Part shown: positions 38,201 to 50,373 of the stretch, piece after piece
Numbering within the stretch: the stretch's first letter is position 1
How the letters are laid out: each line of letters starts with the position of its first letter
From: Lineus longissimus
Taxonomy: Eukaryota; Nemertea; Pilidiophora; Heteronemertea; Lineidae
Assembly: GCF_910592395.1 (NCBI RefSeq)
Contig: NC_088308.1
Location: 25,993,501 to 26,057,500, forward strand
Direction: 5' to 3'
Length of the DNA stretch: 64,000 bases
Made by a program: the position numbers and the translations under genes
The notes under the pieces: model-generated
What the model saw: only the letters and a program-made list of their open reading frames with translations
The model's database searches: none
Told to the model about the DNA's origin: nothing

Positions 38201-41200
38201 CCTAATTTATATAGAATCTTTGAAATTGACCATTACCTTTTGGAATACTCCTGTCCAGGAATTTTGATGAGAAATGCAGTGCACGCTCCCTCTTGTGCCA
38301 GTTCCTGGATCCGCCAGCCCTCTTAAACCAAGTGATGAGCATTTAGGTTGTTTCAACGTGATGAGCAGGCGGATCAATTCAAATTACATATCATCTTCCT
38401 CCAAGGTCACCTAAATCCCACACTCAAATTGTCCCTTTAAATCACGTGCACTGAGCTTTCTAAATACGATCGCGATTGCCTGTGCATGTGCACTTCCGAC
38501 TTTAACTCGATTCCAAGAGAATCGACTCGAATCTCAATTCAAATCTGCCAATGCTGACGTCATTGGCGCCAAAAACTATTTCTTTTGACCTGTTGACCTC
38601 GCTTCTAAAAACATTTTTAAGAAAGCCATTCAAACATTGAAATCAACTGCGAACGTGTTCTATTATATCACCGAGCTATATAAATACGATATATTGAGAA
38701 AAACCTGTAGAAATATTGAATTATACGATTATCTGGAACTATTTGCACCCAATTACTCTTCCGCCAGCGTGTCCTAGTCACAATCATGGCGCGTAGCCTA
38801 AAGGCCAGTGAGGGCTCGCCTTCAGAATGCAGAAAATCTCCGTGCTAACAGTAAAGCCCTGGTGGCTCAGCGGTTAGAGCGTTCCGCTTTTGATTCGGAC
38901 GGTGGTCACGAGTTCGAACCCCGGCGAATCTATTTTTTCGTTTTTTAAAAAGTTTTCTTTCCATTTTTCATCCATGAGCGTTTATCAGGCGCTGATTCGA
39001 ATTAGATTCGAACCCTGGCGAATCTATTTTTTCGTTTTAAAAAAAAGGTTTCTTTCCATTTTTCATCCATGAACGTCTATCAGGCGCGGATCCAAGGGTG
39101 TGCACCAGATGCACGCCCCCTAATTTATATAGAATCTTTGAAATTGACCATTACCTTTTGGAATACTCCTGTCCAGGAATTTTGATGAGAAATGCAGTGC
39201 ACGCTCCCTCTTGTGCCAGTTCCTGGATCCGCCAGCCCTCTTAAACCAAGTGATGAGCATTTAGGTTGTTTCAACGTGATGAGCAGGCGGATCAATTCAA
39301 ATTACATATCATCTTCCTCCAAGGTCACCTAAATCCCACACTCAAATTGTCCCTTTAAATCACGTGCACTGAGCTTTCTAAATACGATCGCGATTGCCTG
39401 TGCATGTGCACTTCCGACTTTAACTCGATTCCAAGAGAATCGACTCGAATCTCAATTCAAATCTGCCAATGCTGACGTCATTGGCGCCAAAAACTATTTC
39501 TTTTGACCTGTTGACCTCGCTTCTAAAAACATTTTTAAGAAAGCCATTCAAACATTGAAATCAACTGCGAACGTGTTCTATTATATCACCGAGCTATATA
39601 AATACGATATATTGAGAAAAACCTGTAGAAATATTGAATTATACGATTATCTGGAACTATTTGCACCCAATTACTCTTCCGCCAGCGTGTCCTAGTCACA
39701 ATCATGGCGCGTAGCCTAAAGGCCAGTGAGGGCTCGCCTTCAGAATGCAGAAAATCTCCGTTCTAACAGTAAAGCCCTGGTGGCTCAGCGGTTAGAGCGT
39801 TCCGCTTTTGATTCGGACGGTGGTCACGAGTTCGAACCCCGGCGAATCTATTTTTTCGTTTTTTAAAAAGTTTTCTTTCCATTTTTCATCCATGAGCGTT
39901 TATCAGGCGCTGATTCGAATTAGATTCGAACCCTGGCGAATCTATTTTTTCGTTTTAAAAAAAAAGGTTTCTTTCCATTTTTCATCCATGAACGTCTATC
40001 AGGCGCGGATCCAAGGGTGTGCACCAGATGCACGCCCCCTAATTTATATAGAATCTTTGAAATTGACCATTACCTTTTGGAATACTCCTGTCCAGGAATT
40101 TTGATGAGAAATGCAGTGCACGCTCCCTCTTGTGCCAGTTCCTGGATCCGCCAGCCCTCTTAAACCAAGTGATGAGCATTTAGGTTGTTTCAACGTGATG
40201 AGCAGGCGGATCAATTCAAATTACATATCATCTTCCTCCAAGGTCACCTAAATCCCACACTCAAATTGTCCCTTTAAATCACGTGCACTGAGCTTTCTAA
40301 ATACGATCGCGATTGCCTGTGCATGTGCACTTCCGACTTTAACTCGATTCCAAGAGAATCGACTCGAATCTCAATTCAAATCTGCCAATGCTGACGTCAT
40401 TGGCGCCAAAAACTATTTCTTTTGACCTGTTGACCTCGCTTCTAAAAACATTTTTAAGAAAGCCATTCAAACATTGAAATCAACTGCGAACGTGTTCTAT
40501 TATATCACCGAGCTATATAAATACGATATATTGAGAAAAACCTGTAGAAATATTGAATTATACGATTATCTGGAACTATTTGCACCCAATTACTCTTCCG
40601 CCAGCGTGTCCTAGTCACAATCATGGCGCGTAGCCTAAAGGCCAGTGAGGGCTCGCCTTCAGAATGCAGAAAATCTCCGTTCTAACAGTAAAGCCCTGGT
40701 GGCTCAGCGGTTAGAGCGTTCCGCTTTTGATTCGGACGGTGGTCACGAGTTCGAACCCCGGCGAATCTATTTTTTCGTTTTTTAAAAAGTTTTCTTTCCA
40801 TTTTTCACCCATGAGCGTTTATCAGGCGCTGATTCGAATTAGATTCGAACCCTGGCGAATCTATTTTTTCGTTTTAAAAAAAAAGGTTTCTTTCCATTTT
40901 TCATCCATGAACGTCTATCAGGCGCGGATCCAAGGTTGTTCACATGATGCACGCCCCCTAATTTATATAGAATCTTTGAAATTGACCATTACCTTTTGGA
41001 ATACTCCTGTCCAGGAATTTTGATGAGAAATGCAGTGCACGCTCCCTCTTGTGCCAGTTCCTGGATCCGCCAGCCCTCTTAAACCAAGTGATGAGCATTT
41101 AGGTTGTTTCAACGTGATGAGCAGGCGGATCAATTCAAATTACATATCATCTTCCTCCAAGGTCACCTAAATCCCACACTCAAATTGTCCCTTTAAATCA

Positions 41201-44200
41201 CGTGCACTGAGCTTTCTAAATACGATCGCGATTGCCTGTGCATGTGCACTTCCGACTTTAACTCGATTCCAAGAGAATCGACTCGAATCTCAATTCAAAT
41301 CTGCCAATGCTGACGTCATTGGCGCCAAAAACTATTTCTTTTGACCTGTTGACCTCGCTTCTAAAAACATTTTTAAGAAAGCCATTCAAACATTGAAATC
41401 AACTGCGAACGTGTTCTATTATATCACCGAGCTATATGAATACGATATATTGAGAAAAACCTGTAGAAATATTGAATTATACGATTATCTGGAACTATTT
41501 GCACCCAATTACTCTTCCGCCAGCGTGTCCTAGTCACAATCATGGCGCGTAGCCTAAAGGCCAGTGAGGGCTCGCCTTCAGAATGCAGAAAATCTCCGTG
41601 CTAACAGTAAAGCCCTGGTGGCTCAGCGGTTAGAGCGTTTCGCTTTTGATTCGGACGGTGGTCACGAGTTCGAACCCCGGCGAATCTATTTTTTCGTTTT
41701 TTAAAAAGTTTTCTTTCCATTTTTCATCCATGAGCGTTTATCAGGCGCTGATTCGAATTAGATTCGAACCCTGGCGAATCTATTTTTTCGTTTTAAAAAA
41801 AAAGGTTTCTTTCCATTTTTCATCCATGAACGTCTATCAGGCGCGGATCCAAGGGTGTGCACCAGATGCACGCCCCCTAATTTATATAGAATCTTTGAAA
41901 TTGACCATTACCTTTTGGAATACTCCTGTCCAGGAATTTTGATGAGAAATGCAGTGCACGCTCCCTCTTGTGCCAGTTCCTGGATCCGCCAGCCCTCTTA
42001 AACCAAGTGATGAGCATTTAGGTTGTTTCAACGTGATGAGCAGGCGGATCAATTCAAATTACATATCATCTTCCTCCAAGGTCACCTAAATCCCACACTC
42101 AAATTGTCCCTTTAAATCACGTGCACTGAGCTTTCTAAATACGATCGCGATTGCCTGTGCATGTGCACTTCCGACTTTAACTCGATTCCAAGAGAATCGA
42201 CTCGAATCTCAATTCAAATCTGCCAATGCTGACGTCATTGGCGCCAAAAACTATTTCTTTTGACCTGTTGACCTCGCTTCTAAAAACATTTTTAAGAAAG
42301 CCATTCAAACATTGAAATCAACTGCGAACGTGTTCTATTATATCACCGAGCTATATAAATACGATATATTGAGAAAAACCTGTAGAAATATTGAATTATA
42401 CGATTATCTGGAACTATTTGCACCCAATTACTCTTCCGCCAGCGTGTCCTAGTCACAATCATGGCGCGTAGCCTAAAGGCCAGTGAGGGCTCGCCTTCAG
42501 AATGCAGAAAATCTCCGTGCTAACAGTAAAGCCCTGGTGGCTCAGCGGTTAGAGCGTTTCGCTTTTGATTCGGACGGTGGTCACGAGTTCGAACCCCGGC
42601 TAATCTATTTTTTCGTTTTTTAAAAAGTTTTCTTTCCATTTTTCATCCATGAGCGTTTATCAGGCGCTGATTCGAATTAGATTCGAACCCTGGCGAATCT
42701 ATTTTTTCGTTTTAAAAAAAAAGGTTTCTTTCCATTTTTCATCCATGAACGTCTATCAGGCGCGGATCCAAGGGTGTGCACCAGATACACGCCCCCTAAT
42801 TTATATAGAATCTTTGAAATTGACCATTACCTTTTGGAATACTCCTGTCCAGGAATTTTGATGAGAAATGCAGTGCACGCTCCCTCTTGTGCCAGTTCCT
42901 GGATCCGCCAGCCCTCTTAAACCAAGTGATGAGCATTTAGGTTGTTTCAACGTGATGAGCAGGCGGATCAATTCAAATTACATATCATCTTCCTCCAAGG
43001 TCACCTAAATCCCACACTCAAATTGTCCCTTTAAATCACGTGCACTGAGCTTTCTAAATACGATCGCGATTGCCTGTGCATGTGCACTTCCGACTTTAAC
43101 TCGATTCCAAGAGAATCGACTCGAATCTCAATTCAAATCTGCCAATGCTGACGTCATTGGCGCCAAAAACTATTTCTTTTGACCTGTTGACCTCGCTTCT
43201 AAAAACATTTTTAAGAAAGCCATTCAAACATTGAAATCAACTGCGAACGTGTTCTATTATATCACCGACCTATATAAATACGATATATTGAGAAAAACCT
43301 GTAGAAATATTGAATTATACGATTATCTGGAACTATTTGCACCCAATTACTCTTCCGCCAGCGTGTCCTAGTCACAATCATGGCGCGTAGCCTAAAGGCC
43401 AGTGAGGGCTCGCCTTCAGAATGCAGAAAATCTCCGTTCTAACAGTAAAGCCCTGGTGGCTCAGCGGTTAGAGCGTTCCGCTTTTGATTCGGACGGTGGT
43501 CACGAGTTCGAACCCCGGCGAATCTATTTTTTCGTTTTTTAAAAAGTTTTCTTTCCATTTTTCATCCATGAGCGTTTATCAGGCGCTGATTCGAATTAGA
43601 TTCGAACCCTGGCGAATCTATTTTTTCGTTTTAAAAAAAAAGGTTTCTTTCCATTTTTCATCCATGAACGTCTATCAGGCGCGGATCCAAGGGTGTGCAC
43701 ATGATGCACGCCCCCTAATTTATATAGAATCTTTGAAATTGACCATTACCTTTTGGAATACTCCTGTCCAGGAATTTTGATGAGAAATGCAGTGCACGCT
43801 CCCTCTTGTGCCAGTTCCTGGATCCGCCAGCCCTCTTAAACCAAGTGATGAGCATTTAGGTTGTTTCAACGTGATGAGCAGGCGGATCAATTCAAATTAC
43901 ATATCATCTTCCTCCAAGGTCACCTAAATCCCACACTCAAATTGTCCCTTTAAATCACGTGCACTGAGCTTTCTAAATACGATCGCGATTGCCTGTGCAT
44001 GTGCACTTCCGACTTTAACTCGATTCCAAGAGAATCAACTCGAATCTCAATTCAAATCTGCCAATGCTGACGTCATTGGCGCCAAAAACTATTTCTTTTG
44101 ACCTGTTGACCTCGCTTCTAAAAACATTTTTAAGAAAGCCATTCAAACATTGAAATCAACTGCGAACGTGTTCTATTATATCACCGAGCTATATAAATAC

Positions 44201-47200
44201 GATATATTGAGAAAAACCTGTAGAAATATTGAATTATACGATTATCTGGAACTATTTGCAACCAATTACTCTTCCGCCAGCGTGTCCTAGTCACAATCAT
44301 GGCGCGTAGCCTAAAGGCCAGTGAGGGCTCGCCTTCAGAATGCAGAAAATCTCCGTTCTAACAGTAAAGCCCTGGTGGCTCAGCGGTTAGAGCGTTCCGC
44401 TTTTGATTCGGACGGTGGTCACGAGTTCGAACCCGGCGAATCTATTTTTTCGTTTTTTAAAAAGTTTTCTTTCCATTTTTCATCCATGAGCGTTTATCAG
44501 GCGCTGATTCGAATTAGATTCGAACCCTGGCGAATCTATTTTTTCGTTTTAAAAAAAAGGTTTCTTTCCATTTTTCATCCATGAACGTCTATCAGGCGCG
44601 GATCCAAGGTTGTTCACATGATGCACGCCCCCTAATTTATATAGAATCTTTGAAATTGACCATTACCTTTTGGAATACTCCTGTCCAGGAATTTTGATGA
44701 GAAATGCAGTGCACGCTCCCTCTTGTGCCAGTTCCTGGATCCGCCAGCCCTCTTAAACCAAGTGATGAGCATTTAGGTTGTTTCAACGTGATGAGCAGGC
44801 GGATCAATTCAAATTACATATCATCTTCCTCCAAGGTCACCTAAATCCCACACTCAAATTGTCCCTTTAAATCACGTGCACTGAGCTTTCTAAATACGAT
44901 CGCGATTGCCTGTGCATGTGCACTTCCGACTTTAACTCGATTCCAAGAGAATCGACTCGAATCTCAATTCAAATCTGCCAATGCTGACGTCATTGTCGCC
45001 AAAAACTATTTCTTTTGACCTGTTGACCTCGCTTCTAAAAAAATTTTTAAGAAAGCCATTCAAACATTGAAATCAACTGCGAACGTGTTCTATTATATCA
45101 CCGAGCTATATAAATACGATATATTGAGAAAAACCTGTAGAAATATTGAATTATACGATTATCTGGAACTATTTGCACCCAATTACTCTTCCGCCAGCGT
45201 GTCCTAGTCACAATCATGGCGCGTAGCCTAAAGGCCAGTGAGGGCTCGCCTTCAGAATGCAGAAAATCTCCGTTCTAACAGTAAAGCCCTGGTGGCTCAG
45301 CGGTTAGAGCGTTGCGCTATTGATTGGTCGGTGGTCACGAGTTCGAACCCCGGCGAATCTATTTTTTTCGTTTTTTAAAAAGTTTTCTTTCCATTTTGCA
45401 TCCATGAGCGTTAATCAGGCGCTGATTCGAATTAGATTCGAACCCTTAGCGAATCTATTTTTTCGTTTTTTAAGAAAATGGTTTCCATTTTTCATCCAAT
45501 GAACGTTTATCAGGCGCGGATCCAAGGGTGTGCTCTAGATGCACGCCCCCTAATTGATATACATGTAGAATCTTTGAAATTGACCATTACCTTTTGGAAT
45601 ACTCCTGTCCAGGGATTTTGATGAGAAATGCAGTGCACGCTCCCTCTTGTGCCAGTTCCTGGATCCGCCAGCCCTCTTAAACCAAGTGATGAGCATTTAG
45701 GTTGTTTCAACATGATGAGCAGGCGGATCAATTCAAATTACATATTTGGTGTCATGATCAAGCGTCAACACTCATCAAGCCGCGTTACTTTCTCGTTGGA
45801 GATAATTTTCGCTGGGGGCGATAAGAAAAGGTCACCTGTCATCTGTGGTAAACAGAAATATGCTACCTCAAAATCTACGTGCTCTTCTGTAAATGAGTTA
45901 TTTCAGCCAAGAAATATACTTATCCTGACTCAGTTTTGGGAATCCATACACAATATTTGATATCATTCTCAGGTGTCGACGTGGTCTGACGATTTGCCGA
46001 GGAATTACCGTAGTTAATTGAAGAATTCAATTTCTTGCAGATGGATAATATTTGCCAGTAATTTCGTCGCAGCATCGTCACGAAATGAAAAGTAAATAAC
46101 GCTATAAGAAGAGTGTTAGATTCTCTGCACATTTTGGTGATGTTGCATGAAAAACAGATTAAATTTTTCTCATCACGTAAATCAAACTCCATAATTTGGC
46201 TACTAAACATGCAATTTCCAACAACTTCGCCAAAATCTATAGTTCAGTCGTAAATTAGAAAGGGGATGTTTGTTCACTAAAGAACGATGTCATTTCTATG
46301 TTGATTATCCAGTGCAATCTTTTTGCACCATCTCCTCACACGCTAGTATCTCATGGTCTTTAATTCTGTTTTCAGCGTTGATGGCGACTTTGACTTCTCT
46401 CGGGACAATTCACGGCGGGTTCAGATCACTCACGAGGGCGGCACGCTCTGGTCTCCAGGCGGTATCTACAGGGTGGGATGCTCCCTTTACATGACTTACT
46501 TCCCCTTTGACCGGCACCGCTGCAAACTCACATTCTCCTTCTGGCTGCATAACGCCCAGCTGATCCGGGCAAAGACCATGACGGAGGAAGCCATCACGGC
46601 CCTGTACGTCCCTAACGGCCAGTGGGAGCTGGAGCAGACGGAAGTCACCGATCGGATCATCAGCACGATCGGAAATGAATCTGATCCCACCACCATGGTG
46701 TCACACCTCTTCGTCCACATTCAAATGCGCAGGAAACCAGGCTTCTATATCATGAACGTGATCCTACCATGTATCTCCATCTCCTTTCTTGTGCTGACTC
46801 TGTTTTACCTTCCATGTGATTCTGGTGAGAAGGTCTCCCTGGGTATCACGGTACTGTTGGCCTTCTCCGTCTTCCAGCTGGCCGTAGCTGATACCATGCC
46901 AAGGGCCTTCCATTCGACACCAGTCATTCGTAAGTATTGTGTAGTGCAGGTCTTAACAACAATCAAGTCGTTGAGAAACAAAACCGGTGTGACAGCGGAT
47001 ATAGTCCCCCTGGAGTCATAGTCCGGTAGCATTGTATTTGATCAATTAAGCAGCATGATCTATTGTACCGCTAACCCTAACCAAAACATTTAGCAATGCG
47101 GGCTATTGTTACACGGACTATCAGCCCTAGGACTACTATCCCTTGCACACCGGCAATGCCTGAAAAAAACGTTGACAAAGCAATTGCGATATCGTTCCTA

Positions 47201-48600
47201 TGATAGTGTGACAAACCTTGTAACACTTTCTAATATAACCAGTTTGATCAGCAAATCTGTCTCATATTTCGTCTACAACTCACACATGTCGGTTGTCATT
47301 AGTCTTGTAAACGATATAATGAGACAGAGCTATGGTTTAAACAAATCAGCTATTTCAAATTAAAGTTAGACAATTGAAAGTATAGTAACGCACTCATGGT
47401 TGACTTCAGTGGTGATTATGTTAGTCATGGATACCCCATGACCAATGGCAACGCTAAAGGTCAGTTTGTCAATTTCATATCGCCTGTCGGGAAAAGTATT
47501 ACGAGACGAAAATGTATTTTGACGGACGTTGCGATTGGTGATGCTTTGCAACATCGCCACAGCTTAAAAAGGAATCCGAGCATCCATCAGTGACAGCCTT
47601 GAGCAATCTTTAATCAAACTGTCATCACACAAAATGATGTTACCCTTAACTCCCAGATAAACTCGAGGGCTCCTCTCCTGATACAAATGTCAGGAGCCAT
47701 AAGAGATGAGATCAAGTTTCAATCGATTTTGAGGAAGATAGAATGACAACATTAAACATTTGAAAATAATCGATGATTTATTCTTACTTCCGGTTTAAAT
47801 GTTGCCAACCACCTGAAGGTATCGAAACGGAATTCAGTCAAAGGATTGACACTGTTCAAGTGTTAACTCTTTCTTTGGAATTGATAAATAAAACAAAACA
47901 GAATCTCGGGTTGTAGTTTACCGTGACCCATAATAGAAAGAAGCAATTCGGTGATAGAGCTATATGAAATCAAATGAGTGTTCCAACTATAGTTTCTGTT
48001 GTAAACTATAGTTTCACATGTTTTTAAAATGAGCACATCCTTTCTCTTTCAGTCATCTATCTCAGCACCCTGATGGGGATGGCTACCATTTCTACTGCTC
48101 AAGCCGTATTTGTCTTAAACATCCACCACATGGACGGCGACACAGCCATGCCCACCTGGTTCAGACGATTCGTCTTTTGCTATTTGACAAAAATGATCTG
48201 TCGGAGACGCGATTTCTCTGATTTCATGCCGGAGAATGTGGTTCATTGTGAACAGGACGGCATAAACCGCACGGATTACCACAACTGCATCCTGCACAAA
48301 ACCCGCGAGAATGGAGGCATTTACGAGATCGCTGAAGAACGTTCAGGAAAATTAGATGGCATTTTCCGAGTATTAGAACTCATGTATAAGGATATGTGCA
48401 AGTTCTATAAACGTATTGAGGAGAGGGACAGTTCAGAAAGAATGCGGAGGGAGTGGAAAGCAGCAGCGAAAGTGATTGATAGGTGTTTTATCTTGGTTTA
48501 TTTTTTTGTGAGTACGGCTTTTACCTTTTCGTGTTTGGTGATTGCACCATCCATCGGAGCATACGAGGTACCAAACATGTTACGAGATAAACCTTGGTGA
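20202..48600 (+). CDS. Nicotinic-acetylcholine-receptor-like (Cys-loop) subunit, non-alpha type
   Basis: A pentameric ligand-gated channel subunit of the plasma membrane. Well-supported exons: 21972-22111, 22374-22418, 24084-24193, 46376-46929, 48053-48600; phases agree and give about 465 aa. Seen: EGRLIKKLLSKNHYENRSRP, FWRDENIHWNP, WVPDFGLIN, the 13-residue Cys-loop CSLYMTYFPFDRHRC, TM1 (FYIMNVILPCISISFLVL), TM2 starting at SGEKVSLGITVLLAF, TM3 in exon 48053 (IYLSTLMGMATISTAQAVFV) and TM4 near the C-terminus. GEK at the inner end of TM2 is the nicotinic, cation-type pattern. No vicinal Cys pair precedes TM1, so it is not an alpha subunit. Exon 20202-20234 (MRHFLFVGVLM) is a candidate signal-peptide start, but it ends in phase 0 while the next exon needs phase 1. 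A further small exon is therefore missing or the start is elsewhere. AATAAA is at 49117-49122. Intron 24194-46375 holds the tandem array. Confidence 0.9.
21288..21340 (+). repeat. (GGAT)n microsatellite
   Basis: About twelve units of TGGA/GATG, the last few changed to TTGA. It lies in an intron of the Cys-loop receptor gene. Confidence 0.95.
21770..21955 (+). repeat. Degenerate GC-rich minisatellite (TACCGGGGTGGTCG-like)
   Basis: TACCGGGGTGGTCGTGTTAC, GCGGGGTGGTCGCGTTAC and CGGGGTGATCGCTGACC occur within ~130 bp, along with a related GTGGTCGTGGTCTGGG. It ends about 16 bp before the acceptor of receptor exon 21972. A 94-codon minus-strand frame here is a by-product of the repeat. Confidence 0.5.
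24776..24907 (+). promoter_or_regulatory. Promoter-like block repeated in every array unit (CRE, palindrome, TATA)
   Basis: A consensus CRE (TGACGTCA, 24776-24783) abuts the palindrome TTGGCGCCAA (24784-24793), which also gives an inverted CCAAT (ATTGG) and an E2F-like core. TATATAAATA follows at 24898-24907. The block is present in every unit I inspected; unit 23 has GTCGCC in place of GGCGCC. Whether any factor or polymerase uses it is unknown. Confidence 0.4.
25077..25158 (+). ncRNA. tRNA-like Pol III cassette (representative of 23 tandem copies)
   Basis: GCCCTGGTGGCTCAGCGG contains a perfect A box (TGGCTCAGCGG). AGTTCGAACCC is a B box matching 10 of 11 consensus positions, and TTTTTT follows about 15 bases later as a terminator. 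A D-arm (GCTC/GAGC) and an anticodon arm (TCCGC-TTTTGAT-TCGGA) with TTG in the anticodon position can be drawn. The T-arm pairs at only 3 of 5 positions and the acceptor strands do not pair, so this is not a functional tRNA gene. Copies start at 25077, 25995, 26913, 27832, 28751, 29670, 30589, 31508, 32427, 33345, 34263, 35182, 36101, 37019, 37938, 38856, 39774, 40693, 41612, 42531, 43450, 44369 and 45286. The last is degenerate in the anticodon arm. Transcription is inferred. Confidence 0.6.
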
Positions 48601-50373
48601 TTGCTGGATGGAGAGGCGCTCCGGTGATTGGTGTGTGGACAGGCGGGCGCATTGGTGTCCCGGGATTGGTGTTCGCGGGGTGGGCAGGCGTATCAAACCA
48701 TCATTGCTCGGTGTTTGGACCCGGTTACGTCATTCCAGTAGGATATCCTAATCATATTAAAATGTACATGTAAAAAGTTGAATTGTGTTGTGATATCAAA
48801 AGATGTAGTAGTAGTCGGTCAGGTAGAGTGGGTTTTTTTATGACATCGACAAGGTTTGTATATTTCGAGAGAGACCACTTAGAGCTTAAATCTCATAAAA
48901 CAACACGCCAAGCTTGACGTCTATTTGCGTAACATACGCGTATGCCGATCCACCGTCGTTGTGCGTATATCCATGACATTAGGACTGATATTCACCGCCA
49001 ATAAGTAACAACTTGGATGAATGAGTAGGACATCGAATTCTTGCAGAAAATTCTGAGTACAAATTACTTGGGGTACATTTGGTGTTCGTCATGATATTTT
49101 CTATTTTCTTCTTATGAATAAAATATATGATGTAGCCTATCGGAAAATAGCATTTTCAATCCTTGAAATCGTGTTTTATTATGTAACTGCATAGCATTCT
49201 TGTTGGTTAATCTATAAGCTGAATCCCAGTAAAAAAGCAGTTTAAATGATTGAACAAGAAATTCATGCACATACGTTAGTTTGGTACGAAAGAGACATTC
49301 TCCTCATAAGGATGCCAGTTTTACCTCCACGGTATGCGTATGTATTCATTCTATAGCCTTATGCTTGAAGAGAGGTTCCCGGAGAGCTAATATCCATTTC
49401 TATTAGCTTCTCAATAAGCGAGAGCAGATGCTTCTGGACATGTGACATTCGTCTCAAATATGACGATTTCCTTCTTCTCTCATCCAGCATCCAACAACAG
49501 GAGACCTAATTCATAGCCCTGGTGAACAGCTGTTTAGCCAGTTCAAAGGGGTATACAGATGTTCCCTACATTTCAGTGTTTCCATACTATCGAAAGCAAG
49601 AGAGACCAGTCTTTTTGTTAGGGGAAATAGAAGAAAGCGTAAAGCTGCCTTTCAACGTGTCTAGCACACTCAAAAACGTCACACCTGCACACTGTGACAG
49701 GCCTATCATCGCCTGGAAATTATCGTTCGCCATACGCGCGACGGTTGCCGTTCATCGGACTACCATCAGCAGCAACCGCAGCAAATCACAACGTTACGCC
49801 TCATGTACAATAACGGTATGAATAAAGCATGCACCTTTTGTGAAATCTGAGTGTATCAATTTCTTCTATTATGTCCTGGTGTCATTTTAGGCTCGTCTTC
49901 TGTGCGACATGCGACTCACTTTGCCGTGGTGGGTCACATTTTGTTTGCTCTGCACATAGTATTGCAAATGAAAATAACACGATACCGGTAGGCCTACCTC
50001 ATCTATTGTTCACTTTCGGGTGATATAATATGGCCCAGATGTCACTCCTTCTTGGATCGATGTCACTAGGCCACTACTTTACATAATGACGGGCACACTA
50101 GATTTATAACATCTCGTATACAAGACCTGTCTATGATACTTAAACAACAGGAAACGGTAGGAATGCTTGTCTGAACCATTGGAAGATCAGCGTCAACGAT
50201 TCGTCGGTACGAACCACCTTTGCTTGCCATCATTATACTGACATTTGCACTTCTATACATCCTCATGGTATAGTACTATCATTCCATGCCATTTGGACTT
50301 CTTCACCCAAGTGCCATTATTTATTGACGTTTGGACAAGTACATGCCATAATCACGACGCTCACTTTTTTCAG
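48601..50373. other. Receptor 3' UTR and region upstream of the sulfotransferase-like exon
   Basis: AATAAA at 49117-49122 probably ends the receptor mRNA. A 99-codon frame at 49522-49821 has no recognised motif and could hold a 5' exon of the next gene, but no splice structure convinces me. Confidence 0.45.

Larger units (their letters stand above)
24466..45745 (+). repeat. 21.3-kb tandem array, about 23.2 copies of a 918-bp unit, inside a receptor intron
   Basis: The unit starts ATACTCCTGTCCAGGAATTT and repeats every 917-919 bp from 24466; homology stops abruptly at 45745 after CAAATTACATAT. It fills about 96% of the 22,182-base intron between receptor exons 24084-24193 and 46376-46929. Landmarks per unit (unit 1): CACGTG 24664-24669; TGACGTCATTGGCGCCAA 24776-24793; TATATAAATA 24898-24907; tRNA-like head from 25077; T6 at 25152-25157; second B-box/T6 block about 90 bp later. 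There is also an inverted GATCCGCC/GGCGGATC pair about 60 bp apart and a GTGATGAGCA direct repeat. Copies differ at a handful of sites; unit 23 and the right edge are clearly more diverged. No unit carries a supportable protein gene. Confidence 0.97.

Noticed and set aside
25077-45360. A cluster of 23 genuine tRNA-Gln (TTG) genes
   Set aside because: A D-arm and an anticodon arm can be drawn, but the acceptor strands do not pair, the T-arm has two mismatches in five, and there are extra bases after the D-arm. A SINE-type tRNA-like promoter fits better.
25111-45502. A family of 60-98-codon open frames beginning MIRTVVTSSNPGESI, one per array unit
   Set aside because: They begin at a TTG inside the tRNA-like sequence, run through the T6 and A-rich tails, and vary in length whenever an A run changes by one. 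They have no domain and are a by-product of the repeat.
24466-45745. Ribosomal, 5S, snRNA or histone gene repeat
   Set aside because: No segment of the unit resembles these RNAs or any histone, and no ORF of useful length exists in the 918 bp.
24466-45745. Pure assembly duplication artefact
   Set aside because: Units differ in patterned ways (alternating variants, private changes such as CCAAGTC in unit 4 and CCCGTGAGC in unit 10, decayed right edge), which simple duplication by an assembler would not create. Copy number may still be wrong.
49522-49821. 99-codon plus-strand frame as a 5' exon of the sulfotransferase-like gene
   Set aside because: No convincing acceptor/donor pair or phase match to 50374, and no family-like sequence.
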